Shown one piece after another: positions 47,430-56,292 of a stretch of DNA of 64,000 bases (position 1 is the stretch's first letter; each line of letters opens with the position of its first letter). Made by a program: the position numbers and the translations under genes. The notes below the pieces were generated by a model. That model was given only the letters and a program-made list of their open reading frames with translations. It had not been told where the DNA came from and made no database searches. Source of the DNA: Mycolicibacterium brumae (lineage in GTDB: Bacteria > Actinomycetota > Actinomycetes > Mycobacteriales > Mycobacteriaceae); NCBI RefSeq assembly GCF_025215495.1, contig NZ_CP104302.1, positions 310,001 to 374,000 on the forward strand, read 5' to 3'.

Positions 47430-48749
47430 CTACTGGGTCGGAATCAGCGCGAACATGCCCTTCACCACGCCCATCAACCAGGCCGCGGTGCGCCCGCCGT
47501 GAAAGGTGTCCCAGCTGGTCTGCAGGCTGACCACCCACGGCTGCCCGGAGCGGTCCTCGACGTACCAACTGAACGTCAGGTCACCGGGCAGGTTCCCGGC
47601 CTTCGCGCCGATGTAGGGCCACTTCGCGCGGTCCAGGTCGATGCCCGGCAGCGCCGCCATGATGTCGCGGACCGGCTGCCCGGTCTGCTGCAGCGCGACA
47701 TGGATCCGGCACACATCAGCCGGGCTGCCGAACCACTGCGCGCCGTAGGCCGCCGCCGGCGTGTGGGTGCGCTGCGGGTCGGACTTGTACGGCCGCAGGT
47801 CGGTCTCGCGCAGCAGCTCGTCGCGCTGCGCCCGATCCGCGTCGCGCCACTGCTCACGCAGGTCGGGGATGCCCCAGCCGATCGAGAACATCTCGTGCAT
47901 GGTCGGGAACGGCGTCATCGACGCCGGATCGTGGTGCCCCGCGGTGACCAGGGCGTGCGTCACAGCCGGCTTGCCGACCCGCTCGATCAGCAGGTCGGTG
48001 GCCATATTGTCGCTGCTGGAGATCATCTTCTCCGCCGCCAGCCGGACCGGTATCGTCGCGCCGGGCTTCAGCTTGTCGAACGCCGAGGACCCCACCGCCT
48101 TGGCCTTCGCGGTGACGGTCACCTCGTCGTCCCAGGACAGCCGGCCGGCGGCCACCTCCTGGGCGACGGCGAGCAGCACGTAGGTCTTGAAGATCGACGC
48201 CAACGGCATCGACACGTCGGTGTTCGACCCGGCGATCATGTCGCAGCGGCCGTCGGAAATCTTCGACACCTGATACGCGTAGCGCCCATTGAGCTGGCCC
48301 AACGCGTGATCGACGTCCTCCCACGAGCCGATCACCGGCGACGGGGTGCTCACCTTGAACCGGTCCACCAGCGTGGACGGCGCGGTCCGGATGTCGATGG
48401 TCTGCCGGCCGCCGTAGCTGGTGGCCAGCTGCAGTTCGGCGGTGGCGGCGCCGTAGTCGACCTCGGCGACCCGGTACGGCCGCTCCCACCACAGCTGGTC
48501 CATCGCGGTGGTGACGAAATCGACCTGCTCCGGGCCGGCCAGCGTCTTCACGCTCTCTTGCGAGATCGGCCAGTCCGAGTTGAGCATGTCCAGAATCTGC
48601 TGGGCGCGGACACCCTGCGGCGTGGTCGTGCTGATCTGCACCCCGTCGGCGTCGGCGGGCAGCTTCGGCGCGCTGCAGGCGGCGACCGACCCGACGGTCA
48701 GCGCTGCGCTGCAGAGCAGCGCAACGGCTTTACTTACCCGAACCCGCAA
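47430..48749 (-). CDS. lpqF: LpqF-like lipoprotein, serine beta-lactamase fold
   Basis: 439 residues. Lipoprotein signal with lipobox SVAAC (Cys 25). The C-terminal domain (from about 170) is a class A beta-lactamase-like hydrolase with ASIFKTYVLLAVA (SxxK) and SSDNMATDLLIERVG (SDN-like). An N-terminal ORF12_N-type alpha/beta domain precedes it. This is the Cpe/LpqF architecture. The only plausible start is TTG at 48749, overlapping mhuD by 20 nt. Substrate unknown; beta-lactamase activity is not implied. Confidence 0.88.
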   Translation of the reverse strand: MRVRVSKAVALLCSAALTVGSVAACSAPKLPADADGVQISTTTPQGVRAQQILDMLNSDWPISQESVKTLAGPEQVDFVTTAMDQLWWERPYRVAEVDYGAATAELQLATSYGGRQTIDIRTAPSTLVDRFKVSTPSPVIGSWEDVDHALGQLNGRYAYQVSKISDGRCDMIAGSNTDVSMPLASIFKTYVLLAVAQEVAAGRLSWDDEVTVTAKAKAVGSSAFDKLKPGATIPVRLAAEKMISSSDNMATDLLIERVGKPAVTHALVTAGHHDPASMTPFPTMHEMFSIGWGIPDLREQWRDADRAQRDELLRETDLRPYKSDPQRTHTPAAAYGAQWFGSPADVCRIHVALQQTGQPVRDIMAALPGIDLDRAKWPYIGAKAGNLPGDLTFSWYVEDRSGQPWVVSLQTSWDTFHGGRTAAWLMGVVKGMFALIPTQ

Positions 48750-49044
48750 CGTCGAGCACGACCTCGAACTCCAGCAGCGACGCCCCGGTGGCCACCGGCT
48801 TGGGGGAGTGCTGGCCCTGGTGGGCTTCGCGGGCCGGACCGTTGGCCCACGCCTGGAACGCGTCCTCGGATTCCCACTGGGTGACGACGAAGTAGCGGTC
48901 CTCGCCCTTGGTGGGGCGCAGCAGCTGGAAGCCCAGGAATCCGGGCTGACCGTCGACGGCGTGCGCGCGGTTGGCGAACCGCTTCTCCAGCTCGGGGCCG
49001 GCGCCCTCGGGAACCTCGATTGCGTTGATCTTCACCACTGACAT
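48730..49044 (-). CDS. mhuD: Mycobilin-producing heme oxygenase MhuD
   Basis: 104-residue ferredoxin-like antibiotic-monooxygenase-fold protein. Residues key to M. tuberculosis MhuD are kept: Asn7, Trp66 and the heme-ligand His75. It degrades heme to mycobilin and releases iron. TAGCCT lies 6 nt upstream of the ATG, so the transcript should be leaderless. lpqF follows in the same unit; the divergent hydrolase gene shares the promoter region. Confidence 0.94.
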   Translation of the reverse strand: MSVVKINAIEVPEGAGPELEKRFANRAHAVDGQPGFLGFQLLRPTKGEDRYFVVTQWESEDAFQAWANGPAREAHQGQHSPKPVATGASLLEFEVVLDVAGSGK

Positions 49045-49049
49045 GTGGT

Positions 49050-49056
49050 TAGGCTA
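49050..49056. promoter_or_regulatory. Overlapping divergent -10 boxes
   Basis: The heptamer TAGGCTA serves both strands: TAGGCT (49050-49055, plus) for the hydrolase at 49067 and TAGCCT (49051-49056, minus) for mhuD at 49044. The two polymerases could not open this DNA at once. Confidence 0.55.
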
Positions 49057-49066
49057 CCGCCTGCCG

Positions 49067-49825
49067 ATGTCGAGCAATTTTCTCACCTACCGCGGCGGTC
49101 ACGGACGCCCGCTGCTGCTCGTGCACGGTCTTATGGGCCGCGGCAGCACCTGGTCCCGGCAGGCCGACTGGCTCGCCGAGTTCGGCGCCGCGCACACCTA
49201 CGACGCGCCCTGGCACCGCGGCCGCGACGCCGCCGCGCCCGCCCAGATCAGCACCGAAGCGTTCGTCGCCGAGCTGCGCGCCGCCGCGGAGAGCCTCGGC
49301 GAGCCGGTCACCCTGATCGGGCACTCGATGGGCGGCCTGCACTCGTGGTGCCTGGCCGCCGAGGCGCCCGAACTGGTGACGGCGCTGGTGGTCGAGGACA
49401 TGGCCGCCGATTTCGTCGGGCAGACCACCGGGGCGTGGGAGCCGTGGGCGCATTCCCTGCCGGAGGAATTCACCGACGCCGACGAGGTGCTCACCGCCTT
49501 CGGCCCGGTGGCCGGCCGCTATTTCCTGGAGGCGTTCGACCGGACCGAGACCGGTTGGCGGCTGCACGGCCACGCCCGGGACTGGGTCCGGATCGCCGCC
49601 GAATGGGGCACGCGGGACTTCTGGACGCAGTGGTCGACGGTGCGCGCGCCGACGCTGTTGTTGGAGGCCGAGTATTCGGTGGCGCCCGCCGGGCAACTGC
49701 GCAGAATGGCCGAACTCGGTTCCGACGTCGAGTATCTGCGCGTCCCCGGCGCCGGGCATTTGATCCACGACGACGCGCCCCAGGATTACCGCCGGGCGGT
49801 CAGCGCGTTCCTGCGATCGCATTGA
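49067..49825 (+). CDS. Alpha/beta hydrolase (Rv3591c-like)
   Basis: 252 residues. LLLVHGLMGRGSTW is the oxyanion loop, LIGHSMGGLHSW carries the nucleophile (GxSxG), and GAGHLIHDD the catalytic His. ATG at 49067; the frame continues upstream without a better start. It is divergent from mhuD, as in M. tuberculosis. Substrate unknown. Confidence 0.9.
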   Translation: MSSNFLTYRGGHGRPLLLVHGLMGRGSTWSRQADWLAEFGAAHTYDAPWHRGRDAAAPAQISTEAFVAELRAAAESLGEPVTLIGHSMGGLHSWCLAAEAPELVTALVVEDMAADFVGQTTGAWEPWAHSLPEEFTDADEVLTAFGPVAGRYFLEAFDRTETGWRLHGHARDWVRIAAEWGTRDFWTQWSTVRAPTLLLEAEYSVAPAGQLRRMAELGSDVEYLRVPGAGHLIHDDAPQDYRRAVSAFLRSH

Positions 49826-49835
49826 CCTGCGGCAA

Positions 49836-49854
49836 CCGGCGCGCTACGCGCCGG
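49836..49854 (+). terminator. Hairpin after the hydrolase gene
   Basis: CCGGCGCG (49836-49843) pairs perfectly with CGCGCCGG (49847-49854) around CTA, 10 nt after the stop codon. A smaller CCCCG/CGGGG hairpin follows at 49893-49909 in an AT-rich stretch that probably carries the promoter of the next gene. Confidence 0.6.
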
Positions 49855-50009
49855 CAACCAACTTCGACCGATCTCAAAATTACCGCATATAGACCCCGAA
49901 GAACGGGGTTAGAGTCCTCTCCAACGGCCATTTCGGGGCCGGGAACCGTCGAAATTGAGGGGTGGCATTGCTCATGGAAAATCGCGCTCAAATCGTGGGA
50001 TCGCACTTG

Positions 50010-50831
50010 GTGAACAAGCGCATCGCCGCGATGTTCGCTGCCGGGGCGGTGGCCGCGGGTCTGCTCGCCGGCTGCGGAACGTCCTCGGATGACAAGCCCG
50101 CCACCAACGAAACCACCAGCAGCAGCGCGGACGCCGCCGCGACCAGCACCACCCCGCCGCCCGCAGAACTGCCCGACGTCAAGATCGTCGAGGAGAGCGC
50201 CAAGACCACCGAGACCATGCCGTCGATGCACATCGCGCTGGTCGTCACCGACCTACCGGAGTTCCCGCTGGAAAGCCTGAACGCCGACGTCACCAACCAG
50301 CCGATGGAAACCGGCGGCCAGGCCGCCGGCAGCGCCCGCTTCCGGCCCACCGACGACGCCGAGATGACCGACACCGACTTCGTCGTCACCGGCGGCAAGT
50401 TCTACACCAAGGACGCCTCCGGCAAGTACCAGGAGCGCGGTGAGTCCAAGGCCGTCTACGACCCGGCGATCATCCTGGACAAGGACCTGGGTCTGGCCAA
50501 CGTCATCCGCTCGGTGCGCAACCCCAAGGTCGAGGGCCGCGAGGACGTCGACGGCGTCCCGACGGTCAAGGTGACCGGCACCATCTCCTCGGCCGTCATC
50601 GACCCGATCATGCCGACCGTCGGCAAGGACGGCGGCGAGCTGCCGGTCACCCTGTGGATCGTCGACGTCTCCCCGGATGAGGCCCCGACCACCGAGATCC
50701 CGCAGGAGGAGAAGTCCACCGGCACCGGTCCGAACCTGGTCCGCATCGAGGTGCAGAAGGGCGACGGCAAGGGCGAGGCCACCTTCTCCAAGTGGGCCGA
50801 AGAAGTGACCATCCCGAACCCCACCAGCTAG
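50010..50831 (+). CDS. LppX/LprAFG-family lipoprotein
   Basis: 273 residues from the GTG at 50010, chosen because it begins the lipoprotein signal VNKRIAAMFAAGAVAAGLLAGC (two blocks), Cys about 22. A Ser/Thr/Pro linker leads to the LppX/LprG beta-barrel-like domain that binds acylated lipids (for example FVVTGGKFYTKDASGKYQ). Relatives LprG and LppX carry glycolipids or PDIM to the outer membrane. It stands 5 nt before the desaturase gene, so it may serve the same lipid pathway; that is inference. Confidence 0.85.
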   Translation: MNKRIAAMFAAGAVAAGLLAGCGTSSDDKPATNETTSSSADAAATSTTPPPAELPDVKIVEESAKTTETMPSMHIALVVTDLPEFPLESLNADVTNQPMETGGQAAGSARFRPTDDAEMTDTDFVVTGGKFYTKDASGKYQERGESKAVYDPAIILDKDLGLANVIRSVRNPKVEGREDVDGVPTVKVTGTISSAVIDPIMPTVGKDGGELPVTLWIVDVSPDEAPTTEIPQEEKSTGTGPNLVRIEVQKGDGKGEATFSKWAEEVTIPNPTS

Positions 50832-50835
50832 TGCC

Positions 50836-52425
50836 ATGACCATCGACGCACCCGGCATCGAATCGGTGCCTGACTTTGACGACGGCGAAATCCCCGGCCG
50901 TCCTCAGCGTCCCGAGGGTGCGGGCCCGGACACCGAACCGGGCCCGCGCCCCGGGGCCCGGCTCACCGGACCCGAGGGCGCGCACGCCCCACCCGAGGGC
51001 GCCCCCGCCCCACCCGGGCCAGGGCAGAAGCCGGCCCGGCTGATGGACGTGTGGGTCTACAAGGGCAAGGCCTACGACTTGACCGACTGGATCAACAAGC
51101 ACCCCGGCGGCGCGTTCTTCATCGGGCGCACCAAGAACCGCGACATCACCGCGATCCTCAACGCCTACCACCCGGACCCGGCGAAGATCGAGAAGATGCT
51201 GGAGCGGTATTCCCTTGACCGCCAAGCCAATCCGTTCGACATCCATCCAAAGAACAACGCCCCGCCGTTCCTGTTCAAGGACGATTTCAACAGCTGGCAC
51301 GACACCCCGAAGTTCAACTTCGACCGCTCCGACGACCTGCTGCACCGGGTCAAGGCGCGGCTGCGGGAACCGGCGATGGCCGCCCGGGTCAAGCGGATGG
51401 ACCGTTGGTTCAACGTGGTGGCCGCGCTGCTGCTGGTCGCCTACTTCGGTGTGCAGGCGCTGCGGCTGGGCGTCCCGGCGTGGATGCCGTTGCCGCTCTT
51501 CGTGATCGCCATGGTCACGCTGCGCAGCTGCATCGCCGGCTACGGGCACTACGCGGTGCACCGCCGGCAGCGCGGGGCCAATCGGGCGCTGGTCAGCAGT
51601 TTCGACATGAACTACGTCGCGCTGTCGCTGGTCACCCAGGACGGGCACACCTTGCTGCACCACCCGCACGTGCAAAGCGAAGTCGACATCAAGAAGAACG
51701 TCTTCACCGCGATGATGGAGCTGCCCCGGCTGTACCGGGTGCCGGTGCACACCCTGCACAAGATCGGGCACCTGTTCACCGGCATGCCGGCCCGCATCGT
51801 CGACGTCATCCGGATCACCCGCGACGTCGGGGTCGACGAGGTGTACGGCACCTGGCGCAACGCCCGCGTGCACTTCTTCGGCTCGATCACGGTGCGGCTG
51901 TTGCTGATCGGCGAGTTCGTGCTGTTCCTGGCGATGGGCGACGTGTGGGCCTGGGTGCTGCAGTTCCTGGCCACCATGTGGGTGTCGACGTTCCTGATCG
52001 TGGCCAGCCACGACTTCGAGGAAGAAGATGAAGAGGAACCGGGCGACGACTGGGGCGTGCACCAGCTGCAGGAGTCCTACGACCTGACCGTCGTCGGCAA
52101 CCGCTACGTCGACTGCTTCCTGTCGGCCGGGCTCAGCCCGCACCGGGCGCACCACGTGCTGCCGTTCCAGCGCAGCGGCTTCGCCAACATCATCAGCGAG
52201 GATGTGTTGCGCGAGGAGGCCGCCGCCCAGGGCATCGGCTGGGACAAGCCGAAGAGCTTCGCCACCGACCGGCTGCCCAAACTGCTGCGCGCCTATCTGC
52301 TGACACCCTCGCGGGACGCCCAGGCCAATGGCTGGGGCTTCATCCGCGAGCACCTGTCGCCCAAGGCCTGCAAGGCCAGCCTCGTTTACGCCCGCGCCGG
52401 ATTCGGCGGCATCAGCTCGGTCTGA
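50836..52425 (+). CDS. Cytochrome b5-like/fatty-acid desaturase fusion
   Basis: 529 residues. Pro-rich N-terminus, then a cytochrome b5-type heme domain (YDLTDWINKHPGGAFFI, His at HPGG), then a membrane desaturase/hydroxylase domain with the three histidine boxes HYAVH, HTLLHHPH and HRAHH. Hydrophobic helices lie near 195-240 and 355-400. It should insert a double bond or hydroxyl into an acyl chain or polyketide. A type III polyketide synthase follows 36 nt later. Family is clear; substrate is not. Confidence 0.88.
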   Translation: MTIDAPGIESVPDFDDGEIPGRPQRPEGAGPDTEPGPRPGARLTGPEGAHAPPEGAPAPPGPGQKPARLMDVWVYKGKAYDLTDWINKHPGGAFFIGRTKNRDITAILNAYHPDPAKIEKMLERYSLDRQANPFDIHPKNNAPPFLFKDDFNSWHDTPKFNFDRSDDLLHRVKARLREPAMAARVKRMDRWFNVVAALLLVAYFGVQALRLGVPAWMPLPLFVIAMVTLRSCIAGYGHYAVHRRQRGANRALVSSFDMNYVALSLVTQDGHTLLHHPHVQSEVDIKKNVFTAMMELPRLYRVPVHTLHKIGHLFTGMPARIVDVIRITRDVGVDEVYGTWRNARVHFFGSITVRLLLIGEFVLFLAMGDVWAWVLQFLATMWVSTFLIVASHDFEEEDEEEPGDDWGVHQLQESYDLTVVGNRYVDCFLSAGLSPHRAHHVLPFQRSGFANIISEDVLREEAAAQGIGWDKPKSFATDRLPKLLRAYLLTPSRDAQANGWGFIREHLSPKACKASLVYARAGFGGISSV

Positions 52426-52461
52426 TGATCAGCGGCCAATAGACAAGAAAGGAGCCAACCG

Positions 52462-53640
52462 ATGTCGATCGACTTCGAACGCTCCCGCGAAATCGCCATC
52501 CCCGGCTACGTCGAACGCAGCCGGACCGTGCTGCCCCTGCCCGCGCCGCCGACCTCGGTGGCCGTCATCGAATCGCTGGCCACCGGCGCCCCGCCGACCA
52601 CGGTGCCCCAGCGGGCGCTGGCCGAGCAGGTGTGCGGGCTCTACGAGGATCCGGTCCAGCGTGAGCGGATCGGCCGGATCTTCGCCAAGACCGGCATCAT
52701 CACCCGGCAGTTGGCGGTGGATCCGCTGGCCGACGGCGCCGCGGAGTTCCGCCGTCGCCGCGGCACGGTGCGCGAGCGGATGGAACTGTTCCGCGAGCAC
52801 GGGGTGCCGCTGGCCGTCGATGTGGCCGGTCGCGCGCTGGCCGGCCTGGACCCGGCCGACATCGGCCTGGTGGTGTTCGCCACCAGCACCGGGCTGATCG
52901 CGCCAGGCATCGACATCGAGGTGGTGCGCCGGCTCGGGCTGCCCATCACCACCGCGCGGGTGGTGATCAACTTCATGGGCTGCGCGGCGGCGATGAACGC
53001 GATCCGCACCGCGTCGGATTTCGCCCGGGCCAACCCGGCCCGCAAGGCGCTGGTGATCTGCATGGAACTGTCGTCGGTGAACGCGGTGTTCTCCGACGAC
53101 GTCAACGACATCGTCATCTCCAGCCTGTTCGGCGACGGCTGTGGCGCGGTGGTCGTCGGCGCGAAGCCGGCGGGGCATCAGCTGCGCCGCGGACAACTCG
53201 TCATCCGGGACTCCTTCTCCCAGTTGCTCGACGACAGCGCCGACGGAATCGTGTTGGGCGTCAACGACAATGGCATCACCTGCGAGCTCGCCGAGGAACT
53301 GCCGAACTACATCTACGCGGGTGTGAAACCGGCGATCGACGCGGCGCTGGACCGAAACGGACTGCGGCGCAAAGACATCGACATGTGGGCCATCCATCCG
53401 GGCGGGCCCAAGGTGATCGGCGAATCCCTGCATTCGCTGCAGCTGGCCCCGGCGGTCGCCGAAGCCAGCTGGGCGGTGCTCGCCGAGTACGGCAATATGC
53501 TCAGCGTCGCGCTGCTGTTCGTGCTGCAGCGATTGCTCGCCGACGACACCGCCGGCGCCCCGATCGAGACCGGCGTCGCGTTCTCCTTCGCGCCCGGTGT
53601 GGTGCTCGAAGGCCTGATCTTCGACGTGGTCCGACGATAG
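52462..53640 (+). CDS. Type III polyketide synthase (chalcone-synthase-like)
   Basis: 392 residues with the Cys-His-Asn triad: Cys174 (NFMGCAAAMN), His312 (WAIHPGGPKV) and Asn345 (EYGNMLSVAL). The fold is thiolase-like and the enzyme usually condenses a fatty acyl-CoA with malonyl-CoA to make alkylpyrones or resorcinols. M. tuberculosis has three relatives (Pks10, Pks11, Pks18), but none at this locus as I recall. It sits between the desaturase and an ABC exporter. The stop is 11 nt before the ABC gene. Confidence 0.93.
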   Translation: MSIDFERSREIAIPGYVERSRTVLPLPAPPTSVAVIESLATGAPPTTVPQRALAEQVCGLYEDPVQRERIGRIFAKTGIITRQLAVDPLADGAAEFRRRRGTVRERMELFREHGVPLAVDVAGRALAGLDPADIGLVVFATSTGLIAPGIDIEVVRRLGLPITTARVVINFMGCAAAMNAIRTASDFARANPARKALVICMELSSVNAVFSDDVNDIVISSLFGDGCGAVVVGAKPAGHQLRRGQLVIRDSFSQLLDDSADGIVLGVNDNGITCELAEELPNYIYAGVKPAIDAALDRNGLRRKDIDMWAIHPGGPKVIGESLHSLQLAPAVAEASWAVLAEYGNMLSVALLFVLQRLLADDTAGAPIETGVAFSFAPGVVLEGLIFDVVRR

Positions 53641-53650
53641 GACTCCTGAC

Positions 53651-55408
53651 GTGCAACTTCTGAAATTCCTGTTCCGGCTGGCCCCCGGACGCATCGCCGC
53701 GGTGATGCTCGCCGGCTTGGTCAGCGGCCTGGCCAACACCTACCTACTGGTGGTGATCAGCCGGGTGCTGGCCCCCGCGGAGGTGGGCACCACCTGGCAG
53801 CGCTTCGCGATCACCGCCGCGCTGGCGCTCAGCGCCGCGGTGGCCGCGCAGGTGATGCTGATCCGGCTCACCCAGGACGCCATCTTCCGACTGCGCGCCG
53901 AACTGTCCGCCCGGGTCACCAGCGCCCCGCTGGAGCAACTCGAACGGCTCGGCACGCACCGGCTGCTGGCCACCCTCACCGAGGACGTCCGCTCACTGAG
54001 CCAATCGGTGTCGGCCATCCCGACGGTCTGCGTCGACGTCGTCACGGTGATCGGCTGCCTGGTGTTCCTGGCGGTCATCTCCGGTCCGGTGTTCGCGGTC
54101 ACCGTCGCGGGCACCCTGGCCGGCATCTTCGGGGTGGAACTGGCGCTGCGCCGGGTGCGACGCACCTACCGTGCCGCCCGGGAGAACGAGGACCGGCTGC
54201 TCGGGTCGTTCCAGGCCGTCACCGCCGGAATCAAGGAACTCAAGCTGCACCGCGACCGTCGCATCGACTTCATGAACCGGCACCTGTTGGGCGCGGCCGC
54301 CGACTTGCGCGAGCAGAACGTCGCCGCCAGCGTCCGGTTCTGCTTCGCCGACGCCTATGGCCGGGTGCTGCAACTGCTGACCATGGGCGCCGTGCTGTTC
54401 GGCATCGCCACGCTGCTGGGGCTGTCCCGGTCGGTGATGATCAGCTACATGCTGGTCACCATGTTCCTGGCCGGCCCGATGCAGAGCTTCATGCAGCGCA
54501 TCCCGGACCTGCTGCGCGGCGACGTCGCGTTGGCCAAGATCAACGCGCTGAACCTGTCGATCGGCGGCGCGCCGACCGAACCGACCCACGACGTCCCGCC
54601 GCCGCCGGCCCCGGCCACCGCCCGGCTTCAGGTGCGCGGGCTGAACTACACCTACGCCGGTGAGCCGCCGCCGCGGATGCCCGGCCCGCCGCCCGGGGGT
54701 CCCGGTAGCCCGCCCGGAATGGGCGGCGGCGGAAAGGGATTCGTCCCGCCTCCGATGGGTCCGCTGCCGATGGAACCCGGTTTCCATCTCGGGCCGCTGG
54801 ACCTGGACTTCGCGCCCGGGCAGCTGACCTTCATCGTCGGCGGCAACGGCAGCGGCAAGTCCACCCTGGTGAAACTGCTGTGCGGGCTGTACCGGCCGCA
54901 TTCGGGCAGCGTGCGCCTCAACGGCGTCGAGATCGGGCCGCAGAACGTGGAGTGGCTGCGGCAGAGTTGCTCGGCGGTGTTCACCGACTTCCACCTGTTC
55001 GACGAGTACCTGGGCTTCGACGCCGGCGTCGACCAGCAGGTGCGGGAACTGCTGGAGAAGCTGCAGATCGCGCACAAGGTGACCGTGCACCAGGGCCGGT
55101 TGTCCACCACCGCGCTGTCCCAGGGGCAGCGCAAACGGTTGGCGCTGCTGACCGCGCTGCTCGAGGATCGGCCGATCTACCTGTTCGACGAGTGGGCGGC
55201 GGACCAGGAGCCCCGGTTCCGCGACGTCTTCTACACCCAGATCGTGCCCGAGCTCGCGGCGCGCGGGAAGACCGTCATCGTCATCACCCACGACGACCGG
55301 TACTTCCACCACGCCGATCAGCTGATCAAGCTCGATTTCGGTGGGGTGCAGGATGTTTCGGGGCAGCCGACGGCGGCCAAGCCCTCACTCGCCACCCTCG
55401 CCACATAG
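53651..55408 (+). CDS. PvdE/SyrD-type cyclic-peptide exporter (ABC half-transporter)
   Basis: 585 residues: N-terminal membrane domain with about six helices (1-310), then a nucleotide-binding domain (about 325-575) with Walker A GGNGSGKST, signature LSQGQRKRLAL and Walker B FDEWAADQEP, the extended form typical of the cyclic peptide transporter family. A Gly/Pro-rich insertion of about 40 residues (about 335-375) sits at the start of the ATPase domain. It probably exports the product of the PKS locus. Its 3' end overlaps mutY by 24 nt on the opposite strand. Confidence 0.9.
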   Translation: MQLLKFLFRLAPGRIAAVMLAGLVSGLANTYLLVVISRVLAPAEVGTTWQRFAITAALALSAAVAAQVMLIRLTQDAIFRLRAELSARVTSAPLEQLERLGTHRLLATLTEDVRSLSQSVSAIPTVCVDVVTVIGCLVFLAVISGPVFAVTVAGTLAGIFGVELALRRVRRTYRAARENEDRLLGSFQAVTAGIKELKLHRDRRIDFMNRHLLGAAADLREQNVAASVRFCFADAYGRVLQLLTMGAVLFGIATLLGLSRSVMISYMLVTMFLAGPMQSFMQRIPDLLRGDVALAKINALNLSIGGAPTEPTHDVPPPPAPATARLQVRGLNYTYAGEPPPRMPGPPPGGPGSPPGMGGGGKGFVPPPMGPLPMEPGFHLGPLDLDFAPGQLTFIVGGNGSGKSTLVKLLCGLYRPHSGSVRLNGVEIGPQNVEWLRQSCSAVFTDFHLFDEYLGFDAGVDQQVRELLEKLQIAHKVTVHQGRLSTTALSQGQRKRLALLTALLEDRPIYLFDEWAADQEPRFRDVFYTQIVPELAARGKTVIVITHDDRYFHHADQLIKLDFGGVQDVSGQPTAAKPSLATLAT

Positions 55409-56284
55409 CGCGAAGCGGCCGTCGGAGGTCTGCTCCACCAACCCGTCGACCAGCAGCGAGTCCAGCGCCCGGTCGCGTTGGGCCGGATCGGTGGTCCAGG
55501 CCAGGTCGAGTTGGGCCCGCGGCACCGCCGACGAACTGCCGCGCAGCACATCCAGCAGTCGGCCGCGGACCTGCCGGTCGGTGCCGGCGTAGCGCTGAAC
55601 CCGCTTGCGCGGCGCGTCCGACGGCGGGAAACCCGCGGCCCGCCAGGCGCATTCGGACAGCGGGCAGATCTCGCACTTGGGTGAGCGCGCGGCGCACACC
55701 AGCGCCCCGAGCTCCATCAGCGCCGCGGAGAATCTGGGGGCGCGGGAGTCGTCGGGCAATAGCCGGGCCGCCAGCGCCTCGTCCCGCGCCGACGGCGAAC
55801 CCGGCTCGGCGCGGCCCTCGATCGCGCGGGTGAGCACCCGTCGCACATTGGTGTCGACCACCGGAACCGCGCGGCGGTAGGCGAAGCAGGACACCGCCCG
55901 CGCGGTGTAGCTGCCGATGCCGGGCAATCCCAGCAGGGTGTCGACGTCGTCGGGCACCACGTCGTCGTGCTCGGCCGCGATCACCGCGGCGCACTCGTGC
56001 AGCCACTTCGCCCGCCGCGGGTAGCCGAGCTTGCCCCAGGCGCGCAGCACCTCCGCCGGCCCGGCGGCGGCCGTCGCCGACGGGGTGGGCCAGCGCGCCA
56101 CCCAGTCCAGCCAGATCGGCAGCACCCGGGCGACCGGGGTTTGCTGCAGCATGAACTCGCTGACCAGGATCTGCCAGGCGGTGACATCCGGGTCCCGCCA
56201 CGGCAGGTCCCGGCCGCACTCGTCGAACCAGCCGATCAGCTCGTCGGGGTCGATGCGAACGTCGCCGGAGGGCGCCGTGCACAA
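55385..56284 (-). CDS. mutY: A/G-specific adenine DNA glycosylase MutY
   Basis: About 299 residues. Helix-hairpin-helix glycosylase with EFMLQQT (catalytic Glu), PGIGSYTARA (HhH) and PVVDTNVRR (catalytic Asp), and the [4Fe-4S] cluster motif CEICPLSECAW. It removes adenine opposite 8-oxoguanine. The start is uncertain: a TTG at 56284 avoids overlap with canB, while an ATG at 56329 would overlap it. Order mutY-canB matches M. tuberculosis. Confidence 0.92.
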   Translation of the reverse strand: MCTAPSGDVRIDPDELIGWFDECGRDLPWRDPDVTAWQILVSEFMLQQTPVARVLPIWLDWVARWPTPSATAAAGPAEVLRAWGKLGYPRRAKWLHECAAVIAAEHDDVVPDDVDTLLGLPGIGSYTARAVSCFAYRRAVPVVDTNVRRVLTRAIEGRAEPGSPSARDEALAARLLPDDSRAPRFSAALMELGALVCAARSPKCEICPLSECAWRAAGFPPSDAPRKRVQRYAGTDRQVRGRLLDVLRGSSSAVPRAQLDLAWTTDPAQRDRALDSLLVDGLVEQTSDGRFALCGEGGE

Positions 56285-56292
56285 TGGGCGGT

